Source: Paracoccaceae bacterium (lineage in GTDB: Bacteria > Pseudomonadota > Alphaproteobacteria > Rhodobacterales > Rhodobacteraceae). From it: a stretch of 64,000 bases of DNA. The translations under genes and the position numbers were made by a program. The notes beneath the pieces were generated by a model. The model was given only the letters and a program-made list of their open reading frames with translations, made no database searches and was not told where the DNA came from. Positions within the stretch are counted from its first letter, which is position 1, and every line of letters starts with the position of its first letter. Shown in pieces: positions 55,476 through 64,000 of this stretch. Location: the NCBI GenBank assembly GCA_018607905.1, contig JABBAP010000024.1, positions 1-64,000 of the forward strand, given 5' to 3'.

Positions 55476-56779
55476 TGCGATTTCCCGTCAATGATCAAAC
55501 CAATGGCTGGGCAAATGCCTTACCACCACGCATTGCGAGCCCCGCTGTAACACAAGATTTACGCGCGGATTGGTTGGTGATTGGCGCGGGATATGCTGGC
55601 ATCGCTGCGGCCAGACGGTTGGCGCAAAACGAACCGAACGCGAAGATCGTGCTAGTTGATGCCTGCGCGGTGGGCGACGGAGCATCAGCTAGAAATTCTG
55701 GGTTTGTCATTGATTTGCCACATAATGTGGGGGCCGACTTACACGATGCAGACGCACAAAACCGTGCTTTACGGCTCGCGCGTGCGGCAACACATGCGCT
55801 AGATACGCTTGTAAATACGCATAAAATTGAATGCCAATGGTCGAAGCAAGGTCAATTTCTGGCCGCACGTTCCATGCAAGGAGAACGGGTTTTGGACGGC
55901 TTTATCCAAGGTTTGGATGCGCTAAATGAGCCTTATACCGACATGCCCGCAGATGATGTGGCGCAGCGAATTGGATCGAGTTATTACCGACGTGCGATCC
56001 ACACACCCGGCACGGTTCTGATGCAACCAGCTGCCCTTGTGCGCGGGCTTGCGAACGCCTTGCCAGACAATGTCGAATTGTATGAAAACAGCCCCGTTAC
56101 GGGTATCGAATACGGCGATATCGTGGCGGCACAAACCAAAGGCGGCACCATTCGTGCTGATGGTGTGGTCCTTGCGGTGAATGGTTTTGCACCCGATTTC
56201 GGGCACTATAAAAATAAACTCTTCTTCATTCATGCCTTTGCGAGCATGACACGCCAATTAAACGATGTGGAACATGCAAGCCTCGGAGCGCCAGACGATT
56301 GGGGGCTTGTCCCTGCAATGGCGTTTGGTGGCCCGACACTTCGCTATACAATGGATCGCCGCCTAACAATGCGCAGCTTTTGGGCGCATTCTCATTCAGG
56401 CCAAGTCACGCAAGTATCCTATGATAAAGCCCGCAAATTACAGGCCAAACAAATCAAGGATCGTTTCCCGAATTTGCCCCCCAACCTGATCACAGATACT
56501 TGGATGGGGCTCATCACCCTCAGTCAAAATTTTGCCCCAGGCTTTGGCCAGCACAGCGCGAATGTATTCACTGCGGTGTGTCAAAACGGGGTAGGGGTCA
56601 CCAAGGGGACAATTTCTGGTTTGCTCGCTGCGGATCTTGCAACGGGGCGCGATAACCCCTTGATGGCGGATATGCTGGGTCTTGGACAGCCGGCGCGGCT
56701 ACCCCCACGTCCGTTCCTTGATCTTGGCGTGCGTGCAAAGATCAAGCTGTGGGAACATCAGCAACGGTTTGAAGCGTAA
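55475..56779 (+). CDS. FAD-dependent oxidoreductase, PuuB-like (gamma-glutamylputrescine oxidase group)
   Basis: 434 residues. ADWLVIGAGYAGIAAARRLA binds FAD; GDGASARNSGFVIDLPHN is the DAO loop before the active site. FTAVCQNGVGVTKGTISGLLAADL is the C-terminal FAD contact. The pattern resembles oxidases acting on secondary amines or gamma-glutamylputrescine. With the cupin upstream and a divergent EamA transporter it forms an amine-use cluster by inference. The start at 55475 overlaps the cupin stop. Confidence 0.8.
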   Translation: MRFPVNDQTNGWANALPPRIASPAVTQDLRADWLVIGAGYAGIAAARRLAQNEPNAKIVLVDACAVGDGASARNSGFVIDLPHNVGADLHDADAQNRALRLARAATHALDTLVNTHKIECQWSKQGQFLAARSMQGERVLDGFIQGLDALNEPYTDMPADDVAQRIGSSYYRRAIHTPGTVLMQPAALVRGLANALPDNVELYENSPVTGIEYGDIVAAQTKGGTIRADGVVLAVNGFAPDFGHYKNKLFFIHAFASMTRQLNDVEHASLGAPDDWGLVPAMAFGGPTLRYTMDRRLTMRSFWAHSHSGQVTQVSYDKARKLQAKQIKDRFPNLPPNLITDTWMGLITLSQNFAPGFGQHSANVFTAVCQNGVGVTKGTISGLLAADLATGRDNPLMADMLGLGQPARLPPRPFLDLGVRAKIKLWEHQQRFEA

Positions 56780-56783
56780 AAGA

Positions 56784-56812
56784 GCGGCCCCATAAGCGCC
56801 GCCCTTATTTTA
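56784..56812. terminator. Weak bidirectional terminator between oxidase and hemerythrin
   Basis: GCGGC (56784-56788) and GCCGC (56798-56802) form a short stem flanked by AAAAG on one side and TTATTTTA on the other, between convergent genes. Confidence 0.4.
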
Positions 56813-57382
56813 TCCTCGCATTTTGTGATGCAGTAGAATGGGAACAATCAAATCCTCTTCGTCAGGCAAATGTCGCCCTAGATAGGATTTAATATCCTCC
56901 ACAGATTTCAAAACCTTACCGGCTTCATCCTTCACTTGATCTGGAGCAAGCGTGGTAAGTTGAATCGCACGATTTGCATGTTTTGTTAGACGGTCTAGCC
57001 CAGCATCCAGCACTTCGTGATCTGCTTCTAACATCTGCAATCCACTTTCAAATCGTGAATCAGCTTTGTTCAACTCGGGAAAATACGACCGATCTTCCCA
57101 TGTGTGATGGCCATGCAAATTGGCGACCAATTGATTGCCAAAATAGCCAAGCCGCCCAGCATAATCCTGCACATCGCTGTCACGATCCAAATAGGCTTGC
57201 GTGTCCTTTTCCACAATATCGGCCAAGCGGCCAAACATAACATGTGCCCCCAACCAATTTTGGATAGAAGCGGCGAAATTCGGATGATCCGGCCAAGCAT
57301 CGCGCGGATAATCACGAAGCAGCGTCTGCATCTCAACGGGCAGACCCTGACGGGTTTCTAGATTTTCAAGCATGTCGGACAT
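56810..57382 (-). CDS. Hemerythrin-domain protein
   Basis: 190 residues, mostly helical. HVMFGRLADIVEKDTQAYLD, ANLHGHHTWEDRSYFPELNK, MLEADHEVLDAGLDRL and HLPDEEDLIVPILLHHK supply the histidine and acidic ligands of a di-iron hemerythrin. Roles include binding oxygen or nitric oxide, or iron-stress response; no partner indicates which. Ends inside a shared terminator. Confidence 0.82.
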   Translation of the reverse strand: MSDMLENLETRQGLPVEMQTLLRDYPRDAWPDHPNFAASIQNWLGAHVMFGRLADIVEKDTQAYLDRDSDVQDYAGRLGYFGNQLVANLHGHHTWEDRSYFPELNKADSRFESGLQMLEADHEVLDAGLDRLTKHANRAIQLTTLAPDQVKDEAGKVLKSVEDIKSYLGRHLPDEEDLIVPILLHHKMRG

Positions 57383-57432
57383 GTAGGAATGGCCCCTTCT
57401 TAAACAACCCCAGCAAACGCATGGCGGCTATG

Positions 57433-58350
57433 TCAGCGCGCAAACATCGCTAGCAACGCGCGGCTTTGGCTGAGCCCGATCCCGCACAAAATCAGCAACA
57501 TGCCAATCACCATCGTTCCCGAAATTTGTTCTCCGAGGATCAACATCCCAAAGATCACCGACCACACGGGCACCATATAACTTGTCAGGCTCATGAACAC
57601 GGAACCTGCGGATTTGATGATGTTCACGCGCAAAATTGCCCCAACCGCCGTCGGGATAAGGGCTGCGTAAATCAACGCGTAACCCGGGGTGTTCATCAAG
57701 CTTGCTGGCGCACCTTCCGCCCAAAAGGCAATCGGTACCAAGATCAAGGTTCCAACCCATAACGTCGCCGCTGCAAAGGCCAGCGGCGGCATCTTGGGGC
57801 TGCGCCGTGTAATGATCGAGCCAATCGCGTAGAGGCACCCACAGCCAATACACGCCAGCCGCCCCCACAGCTCCAAATCTGCACCACTGGCTGAAAACGC
57901 CTTTGGGCCAACTAACACCACAAGCCCGATAAACCCGACGACGAACCCGGCAATACGCCGTGGTCCAATGCCCTCATCGCGTGAAAAAACATAGGCCAAC
58001 GGCAGGATCATCAGGGGTATCGCCCCCATCGCAATCCCGGCAAAGGCCGAAGACACATGCTGCTGCCCCCATGCGAGCAACGCCAATGCGCCAGCGACCG
58101 AAATCACCCCAAACGACAGAATAAACTGCCAAGACCGTGCGCCTGAAATACGGTGCATCCCTTGCCCGAGCAGTGCCCCCAGCACGCTCACAGCAATCGC
58201 CGCCATTCCTACACGGCCCGATGCAACCCACCAAGGGCCAAACCCATCCAGCGCGACCTTCGTGGACAAAAACGCACCCCCCCAAATCACGCCTAGCGCG
58301 ATAATTGAAAGCCAGTTCTTAAGTCCGGGATTGTCAGGGGAAGCAGTCAT
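57433..58350 (-). CDS. EamA/DMT-family transporter, copy B
   Basis: 305 residues, ten helices, two EamA repeats. GVIWGGAFLSTKVALDGFGP, LLAWGQQHVSSAFAGIAMGA and CLYAIGSIITRRSPKMPP run parallel to copy A, and GLKNWLSIIALG mirrors its FKNWLLLVTLG start. Substrate unknown. It follows ilvC on the same strand past a terminator, so it probably has its own expression or read-through. Confidence 0.85.
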   Translation of the reverse strand: MTASPDNPGLKNWLSIIALGVIWGGAFLSTKVALDGFGPWWVASGRVGMAAIAVSVLGALLGQGMHRISGARSWQFILSFGVISVAGALALLAWGQQHVSSAFAGIAMGAIPLMILPLAYVFSRDEGIGPRRIAGFVVGFIGLVVLVGPKAFSASGADLELWGRLACIGCGCLYAIGSIITRRSPKMPPLAFAAATLWVGTLILVPIAFWAEGAPASLMNTPGYALIYAALIPTAVGAILRVNIIKSAGSVFMSLTSYMVPVWSVIFGMLILGEQISGTMVIGMLLILCGIGLSQSRALLAMFAR

Positions 58351-58365
58351 AGGTCTGCAATAAAC

Positions 58366-58395
58366 AAAAAGGGCACCGCCCGCGATGCCCTTTTC
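58366..58395 (-). terminator. Rho-independent terminator after ilvC
   Basis: On the minus strand AAAAGGGCA pairs with TGCCCTTTT around a ten-base loop, followed by TG and then TTTATTG. It lies about 20 bases beyond the ilvC stop. Confidence 0.8.
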
Positions 58396-58416
58396 AATAT
58401 TCGTAAGGTAAGAACC

Positions 58417-59484
<1,068 letters not shown>

Positions 59485-59570
59485 TCACACGAAACGCAGG
59501 GCTATTCGCGCAGGATAAACACACAAATTGATAATTGTTATTCGCCTAAATAGCGTATATCGAATAATTC

Positions 59571-60032
59571 ATGCAAAACGTAGATGATATCGACAGACGG
59601 CTCTTGCGCCTGATGCAGCACGATCCAACCGCCAGCACCGCTGACCTCGCCACACAAGCGGGTCTGACCAAGGCATCCTGTTGGCGCCGTATCGAACGTT
59701 TGGAAACAAATGGGATCATCACGGGCCGCACGATTCAGATCGACCCAAAGGCTTTGGGATACGAGGTCGAAGTGTCGCTGCGCATTACCCTTGATAAAAC
59801 CCAATCCAACGCATTCGACGTCTTCATCGCAGAGGCCCGCAAAATCCCCGAGGTTAACGAAATCCAAACCTTCTTGGGTCGCGTCGACGTGCGCCTCAAC
59901 GTTCTGGCCCGCGATATGGCCCACTACCAAGACATATACCGCACCCGCATCCTCGCGCTCCCCCACATCAACGATATCGAATCCCTCATGCTAATCGCGA
60001 ACCTCAAAAACGCGGAAAGCCTGCCATTATGA
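59571..60032 (+). CDS. Lrp/AsnC-family regulator, first of a tandem pair
   Basis: 153 residues. A winged helix domain (DDIDRRLLRLMQHDP, LATQAGLTKASCWRRIERLE) is followed by the RAM ligand-binding domain (VEVSLRITLDKTQ, RVDVRLNVLARDMAHY). Family members form octamers and sense amino acids. Divergent from ilvC and adjacent to a paralogue; a role in branched-chain amino acid control is suggested by position only. Confidence 0.88.
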   Translation: MQNVDDIDRRLLRLMQHDPTASTADLATQAGLTKASCWRRIERLETNGIITGRTIQIDPKALGYEVEVSLRITLDKTQSNAFDVFIAEARKIPEVNEIQTFLGRVDVRLNVLARDMAHYQDIYRTRILALPHINDIESLMLIANLKNAESLPL

Positions 60033-60042
60033 GGCAAAAACA

Positions 60043-60498
60043 ATGATTGATTTCGACGATACCGACCGCGCTATTCTGCGCACCCTAAACAAAGACGGCT
60101 CCCTAAACGCTGCCGCCGTTGCCAAACGTGTCGGCCTATCCCAACCCGCCTGCTGGCGTCGCATCCGCAAACTCGAGGACGCCCGCGTCATTACAGGACA
60201 CGCCGTTCAACTCAACAAAGAGGCCCTCGGTTTTGGCGTAACGGTCTTTCTCGGCGTCAAACTCGCCACCAAAGGCCGCGTCAGCCTTGAGGCCTTTGAA
60301 CGCGCCGTCATCGCCATCCCCGAAGTCCAAGTCGTGCAACACGTCCTCGGCCTTTACGATTACCGCCTCAAAGTCATCGCGCGCGACATCGCCGACTTTG
60401 AGCGCGTCCTACGCCGCCGCGTCATGACACTACCAGGCGTCGGAAACGTAGAAGCAAACGTCCTGCTGTCCGAAGAAACCCGCCCCATTCGCGTGTGA
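60043..60498 (+). CDS. Lrp/AsnC-family regulator, second of a tandem pair
   Basis: 151 residues with the same plan: DDTDRAILRTLNKDG, VAKRVGLSQPACWRRIRKLE and a RAM domain ending DYRLKVIARDIADFERVLRR. The shared CWRRI-LE helix shows it is a paralogue of the preceding gene, 11 bases away. They may form mixed oligomers. Typical glycine effector-site residues of Lrp are hard to judge by eye. Confidence 0.88.
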   Translation: MIDFDDTDRAILRTLNKDGSLNAAAVAKRVGLSQPACWRRIRKLEDARVITGHAVQLNKEALGFGVTVFLGVKLATKGRVSLEAFERAVIAIPEVQVVQHVLGLYDYRLKVIARDIADFERVLRRRVMTLPGVGNVEANVLLSEETRPIRV

Positions 60499-60509
60499 CG
60501 CTGGCAGAT

Positions 60510-60749
60510 TTAAAGTTTCTTCCGAACAAAATACACATGGGGCAGCGAAACCGTATCGCTCCAGACCAATTCATGCCCCTGTTCCGCACAAAAATGCGGC
60601 ACATCAATCACCGCCGCTGGATCATCTGCAACCATGCGCAGCACTTGCCCAGCATCCAACGCCTTCAGCCGTTTACGGGCCTTTAACACGGGCAGCGGGC
60701 ACAGCAGTCCAGTCGCATCGAGTTCATCATCAAAATCCATCCCCGCCAT
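60510..60749 (-). CDS. TusA-family sulfur carrier protein
   Basis: 79 residues. LDATGLLCPLPVLKARKRL is the TusA/SirA/YedF motif with the cysteine (CPxP) that carries persulfide. QVLRMVADDPAAVIDVPHFC completes the fold. Such proteins pass sulfur for tRNA thiolation or cofactor synthesis. ATG at 60749 or 60740 may be the start. The 3' coding end overlaps a weak copy of the dispersed TATTTT...GAAGAAA motif. Confidence 0.87.
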   Translation of the reverse strand: MAGMDFDDELDATGLLCPLPVLKARKRLKALDAGQVLRMVADDPAAVIDVPHFCAEQGHELVWSDTVSLPHVYFVRKKL

Positions 60750-60832
60750 CTACGTCGCTTTGTTGCCAAAGTCCACGAAAGCGTGAACATTCGCTTGATG
60801 ACGCCGCCACATCCATAGGCTAAGCCTGCATC

Positions 60833-61585
60833 ATGTTTGGAATTGATGTAATCGACGCGGCCCTGTTGCCGTCTTTGCTGGTGGCCCTGCTTGCAGGTAT
60901 CATTTCATTCCTTAGCCCATGCGTTTTGCCGATTGTCCCGCCCTATCTGGCCTATATGGGCGGCATTTCTATGAACGATATGACCGATAGTAAACATTCC
61001 AACCGTCCCGCCATCATCGCCTCCATCTTCTTTGCGATGGGCCTATCCACCGTATTCATTTTCCTAGGCTTCACAACATCACTGCTTGGCCAAATGTTCC
61101 TGCAAAATCAACGGGTTTTTGGTATTGTTGCGGGCCTTGTGATCATCCTCTTCGGCCTACATTTCATCGGTCTGATCCGCATCCCGTTCCTCTACCGCGA
61201 AGCCCGCATTGATGCGGGTGATCAAGGCGGCAGCGCATTCGGCGCCTACGTTCTTGGCCTCGCTTTTGCGTTCGGCTGGACCCCGTGCATCGGGCCAATC
61301 CTTGGCGCAATCTTATCCGTCGCAGCCCAAGAGGGCTCAGTTGCACGGGGCACAATCCTGATGGCTGCTTACGCCCTTGGCCTCGGCCTGCCATTCATTA
61401 TCGCCGCGATCTTCATCAACCGTGCCGTGGGCGTGATGAACCGCTTTAAACGCCACATGGGATTGGTCGAAAAAATAATGGGCGCTCTGCTCATTCTTGT
61501 AGGCCTTGCGCTAATATTTGATCTTTTCTCGCGCTTTTCTTACTGGCTGCTAGAAGTCTTCCCAGCACTGGCATTTGTCGGATAA
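60833..61585 (+). CDS. ccdA: Cytochrome c biogenesis protein CcdA (DsbD-like membrane thiol carrier)
   Basis: 250 residues, six helices. ISFLSPCVLPIVPPYLAYMGG and FGWTPCIGPILGAILSVA carry the paired cysteines that move electrons from cytoplasmic thioredoxin to periplasmic thiol proteins, as needed for heme attachment to cytochrome c. Length fits CcdA rather than full DsbD. Monocistronic in this view; AAGCCTGCATC precedes the start with no strong ribosome site. Confidence 0.92.
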   Translation: MFGIDVIDAALLPSLLVALLAGIISFLSPCVLPIVPPYLAYMGGISMNDMTDSKHSNRPAIIASIFFAMGLSTVFIFLGFTTSLLGQMFLQNQRVFGIVAGLVIILFGLHFIGLIRIPFLYREARIDAGDQGGSAFGAYVLGLAFAFGWTPCIGPILGAILSVAAQEGSVARGTILMAAYALGLGLPFIIAAIFINRAVGVMNRFKRHMGLVEKIMGALLILVGLALIFDLFSRFSYWLLEVFPALAFVG

Positions 61586-61664
61586 CCCCCGCTTTTTCCT
61601 GCCTTACTTTTGCTGAAATTCACGCATATACTGTGCCTGAGTTAGCAGTATCAGGTTCGTGAAT

Positions 61665-62883
61665 ATGCCCAAAGAGGCACGAAAAACCGTTCAAAATCGC
61701 CAAATGTTTTACATTCCTGGCTATGATCCTGTGCCCCCGCGCCGGTACCGAGAGCTGTACCGCAAAGAAGGCGCAGAACAAGCGGCGATCTCTGATTATT
61801 CGCTTGAAATGCGACCAAAGGCCAAAGACGCAAAGAACTTTGGCTGGGGCGTCACAGCCGAAATCGACGGCACCAAAACACACACAAGCCGAGATTTTAT
61901 TCTGGGCTGATATAGTTCAAACCTCAATGAACCAAAACATCGTTGGCACCTATTTGTTGATGGTGCGCACGGCGTGGGAATACATCGGATCAGGCGCGTT
62001 ATTTGGCCTCATGAAGCTTCGTATCGGTCCAGTTCTGGCTGCACTCTATCCTGTCGCAATGTTACTTTTGCAACTTTTTGTCGCGCTATTATTGGGGTTG
62101 TCGTCATTTTACTTGGCCAAAATCTACATTCACTGGGCAGTCGGTTTTGCAGGGAGCGTTGCGGTATTTTACATCATCCTATGGTGGTTCAAACGCAAAG
62201 ATGCCCAGTTGTTTGCCTATTACCTTATGCACGACTACGGCTTTTCCGCGAAATATAAGGGTCAAAATCCGCCCGAATTAGAAGAGCGCATGGCGATTTT
62301 CAATGACCGCATCGCCGATGCCTTGCAATCGGATGTGGATGAAGTCCTGATCGTCGGGCACTCCTCTGGTGCGCATCTGGCGGTGTCCATCCTTGCCGAT
62401 CTTATCAGGCAGGGTAGGGTCCGCGAAAACGGCCCGCGTCTGTCTCTTTTAACCTTAGGCCACGTCATCCCAATGGTCAGTTTTCTGCGCAAAGCGGACC
62501 GTCTGCGCGCGGACCTTAACTTTCTCTGCCAACAAGACGGGCTCGCTTGGGTCGATGTGTCTGCACCAGGGGACGGCGCCACATTCGCGCTATGTGATCC
62601 TGCCGCAGTGACAGGTGTTGCTCCAGAAAACGGCCACAAGCACCCGCTGATCCTATCCGCTGCTTTCTCGCAAACATTGTCCCAAGCAAAGCTAAAAGAG
62701 CTTGGCCGCCGCTTCTTTCGCCTCCACTTTCAATACCTCTGCGCCTTCGATCGTCCGGGTGATTACGACTATTTTAAAGTAACCGCAGGCCCCTTGTTGC
62801 TCGCGGATCGTTTTTCCCATCGCAACCATTCCCCGTCTCGCATCACGCGCGCGGTGAACCCAAACACAAGCATGCTCTTATGA
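61665..62883 (+). pseudogene. Alpha/beta-hydrolase-like membrane protein split by a frameshift
   Basis: Two frames together make one protein. The first (61665-61910) runs MPKEARKTVQNRQMFYIPGY to HTSRDF; the second continues FWADIVQTSMNQNIVGTYLL to the stop at 62883. The break is at TTTT (61895-61898): removal of one T would give RDLFWADIVQ. The second part has two or three helices (MLLLQLFVALLLGLSSFY) then VLIVGHSSGAHLAVSIL, a serine-hydrolase elbow, and ends at an ATGA overlap with the P450 gene. It may be a true mutation or a sequence error; function unknown. Confidence 0.7.
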
Positions 62884-64000
62884 GCGATATCATCCCACCA
62901 AAACCAGCGTCGCGCCCCGATAAGGTCTCTTTTTGGCAGCATGTGCAGCTGTTTCGCAAAGACCTTTTCGCCAGCCAACCAGAGCGGCTGTACAAAGCAT
63001 GGATGGCGGAATTCAAACTGCCATTTTTTCGCAGCTATTTTGTCAACCAACCCGAGTTGGTGAAGAAAATTCTGAACGAAGATCCTGATAACTTCCCTAA
63101 ATCCGATATCATTCGTGGCGCGCTTCATTCCTTGCTCGGTGAGAGCGTTTTTGTGACCAACGGTGAGAAATGGAAACAGCAACGTCGCATTATTGACCCT
63201 GCTTTTGAAGGCGGCCGTTTGCGCGATGTTTTTCCCTCGATGCTTGAGGCAGGGCACGCCGCTGTCCAAAGCATGATGCCGCTTGCCAACGGGCAACCCC
63301 TTGAAATTGAAGAACAATCCTCAAAACTTGCGGCGGATGTCATTTTCCGTACGTTATTTTCCATTCCGATCACCGATGACGATGCAAAAGGTGTGTTTGA
63401 AAATTTTCGCGATTATCAACGCACGCAACCTTTGATGAATTTGGCCAGCTTTTTCAAACTGCCAGATTGGATGCATCTTTTTCAGCGCGCTAGCACCAAG
63501 AAAACCAGCGCCAAAATCCGCGCTTTGCTGAAAAAACTTACCGATGATCGCGCGCTGAAATTGATGCGGGCACGGCCCCCGATGATCTTGCGACTAAAAT
63601 CATGACTACCGCCGACCCGATTACGGGGCAGAAATTTTCTGGCGATGAAATGGTTGATCAGGTCGCGATTTTCTTCCTTGCTGGGCACGAAACATCTGCC
63701 TCTGCGCTGGCATGGGCGCTCTATCTCCTCTCGCTTGATCAATCCGCCCAAGCCCGCGTCGCATCCGAAGCAAAGGCCGCCAGTGCCGAGGGCGATTTCA
63801 CTTTCAAAAATCTGTCCAAAATGCCGTTCACGCGCAATGTTTTCAAAGAAACCCTGCGCCTGTACCCGCCCGTCCCGATGATGGTGCGCGAAAATCTACG
63901 CGAGGAGATTTTTCGCGAACGCCGCATCAAAGTGGGCAGCCAAATTGTACTATCACCGTGGCATTTGGGGCGTCATCAACGGTTTTGGGACAAGCCAGAT
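62880..64000 (+). pseudogene. Cytochrome P450, frameshifted and cut by the window end
   Basis: The first frame (to 63605) gives the P450 N-half: WQHVQLFRKDLF, FFRSYFVNQPELVKKIL, SVFVTNGEKWKQQRRIIDPAF (C-helix). The I helix, VAIFFLAGHETSASALAWAL, and the K helix, FKETLRLYPPVPMMVREN with its ExxR, are in another frame after a run of five C (63576-63580). Adding one C restores ARPPDDLATKIM. The heme cysteine lies beyond the window. It overlaps the preceding hydrolase gene, itself frameshifted. Substrate unknown; an adrenodoxin-type ferredoxin gene lies at 53040. Confidence 0.78.

Overview
This window looks like the chromosome of a marine alphaproteobacterium of the Rhodobacterales (Roseobacter group) with moderate GC. 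This rests on recognisable proteins and gene order: remains of a Rhodobacterales-type gene transfer agent (GTA) between mltG and cysE, a duplicated-domain protein wedged between glyQ and glyS, type 2 GTP cyclohydrolase FolE2, sulfopyruvate decarboxylase ComDE, an extended FolB, and a SAM-II-type riboswitch ahead of metZ. No rRNA, tRNA, insertion sequence or CRISPR array was seen. No gene-free stretch exceeds 300 bases.

Layout. 1-3.8 kb: 3' end of citramalate synthase, a SugE-type exporter with a membrane protein and an XRE regulator, an alpha/beta hydrolase, a squalene/phytoene-synthase-fold protein and a metallopeptidase-like protein. 3.9-12.8 kb: MFS transporter, membrane-anchored nuclease, a divergent cobalamin block (cobA-cobB leftward; cbiD-cobK rightward, running into a DNA glycosylase and an esterase), then a nitrilase-family hydrolase and a YfcG-type glutathione transferase. 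12.9-21 kb: FAD oxidoreductase, riboswitch and metZ, folE2, trkH, and three thiamine-diphosphate enzyme chains. 21-30.5 kb: RTX protein, glyQ/orphan protein/glyS, a PPDK-like protein with a degenerate ATP domain, and two secreted envelope proteins (SleB-like and CAP). 30.6-38.3 kb: folB, a Bcr/CflA exporter, an AAC(6')-like acetyltransferase, folP and glmM, then purD and xseA. 38.3-44.9 kb: secreted protein, AlkB-family hydroxylase, an orphan NuoE-NuoF fusion, a YhhN protein, a PhyH dioxygenase and an aldehyde dehydrogenase. 45-52.2 kb: acpP-fabF-mltG, the collapsed GTA cluster, cysE. 52.2-64 kb: small secreted proteins, ferredoxin, two paralogous EamA transporters around a cupin/oxidase pair and a hemerythrin, ilvC facing two Lrp/AsnC regulators, tusA-like, ccdA, and a two-gene unit (hydrolase, cytochrome P450) in which both genes carry a frameshift at a homopolymer.

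The most striking observation is the GTA remnant. The terminase large subunit is broken at its Walker B region and joined in frame to the C-terminal part of the GTA tail/host-specificity protein, leaving one open 822-codon chimera in place of genes 2 to 15. Other strong signals are the SAM-II-type aptamer followed by a terminator before metZ, a strand composition flip near 53.4-54.1 kb that does not depend on gene direction and looks like a replication terminus, and a promoter-terminator pair that may be a small RNA gene just upstream of the GTA remnant.

Functionally the window mixes core metabolism (folate, cobalamin, methionine, cysteine, branched-chain amino acids, purines, fatty acids, peptidoglycan, glycyl-tRNA) with marine-type accessory functions (sulfonate breakdown, alkane or fatty-chain oxidation, export of small molecules). 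All product names come from reading the translated sequence and from recall of families; no database search was run.
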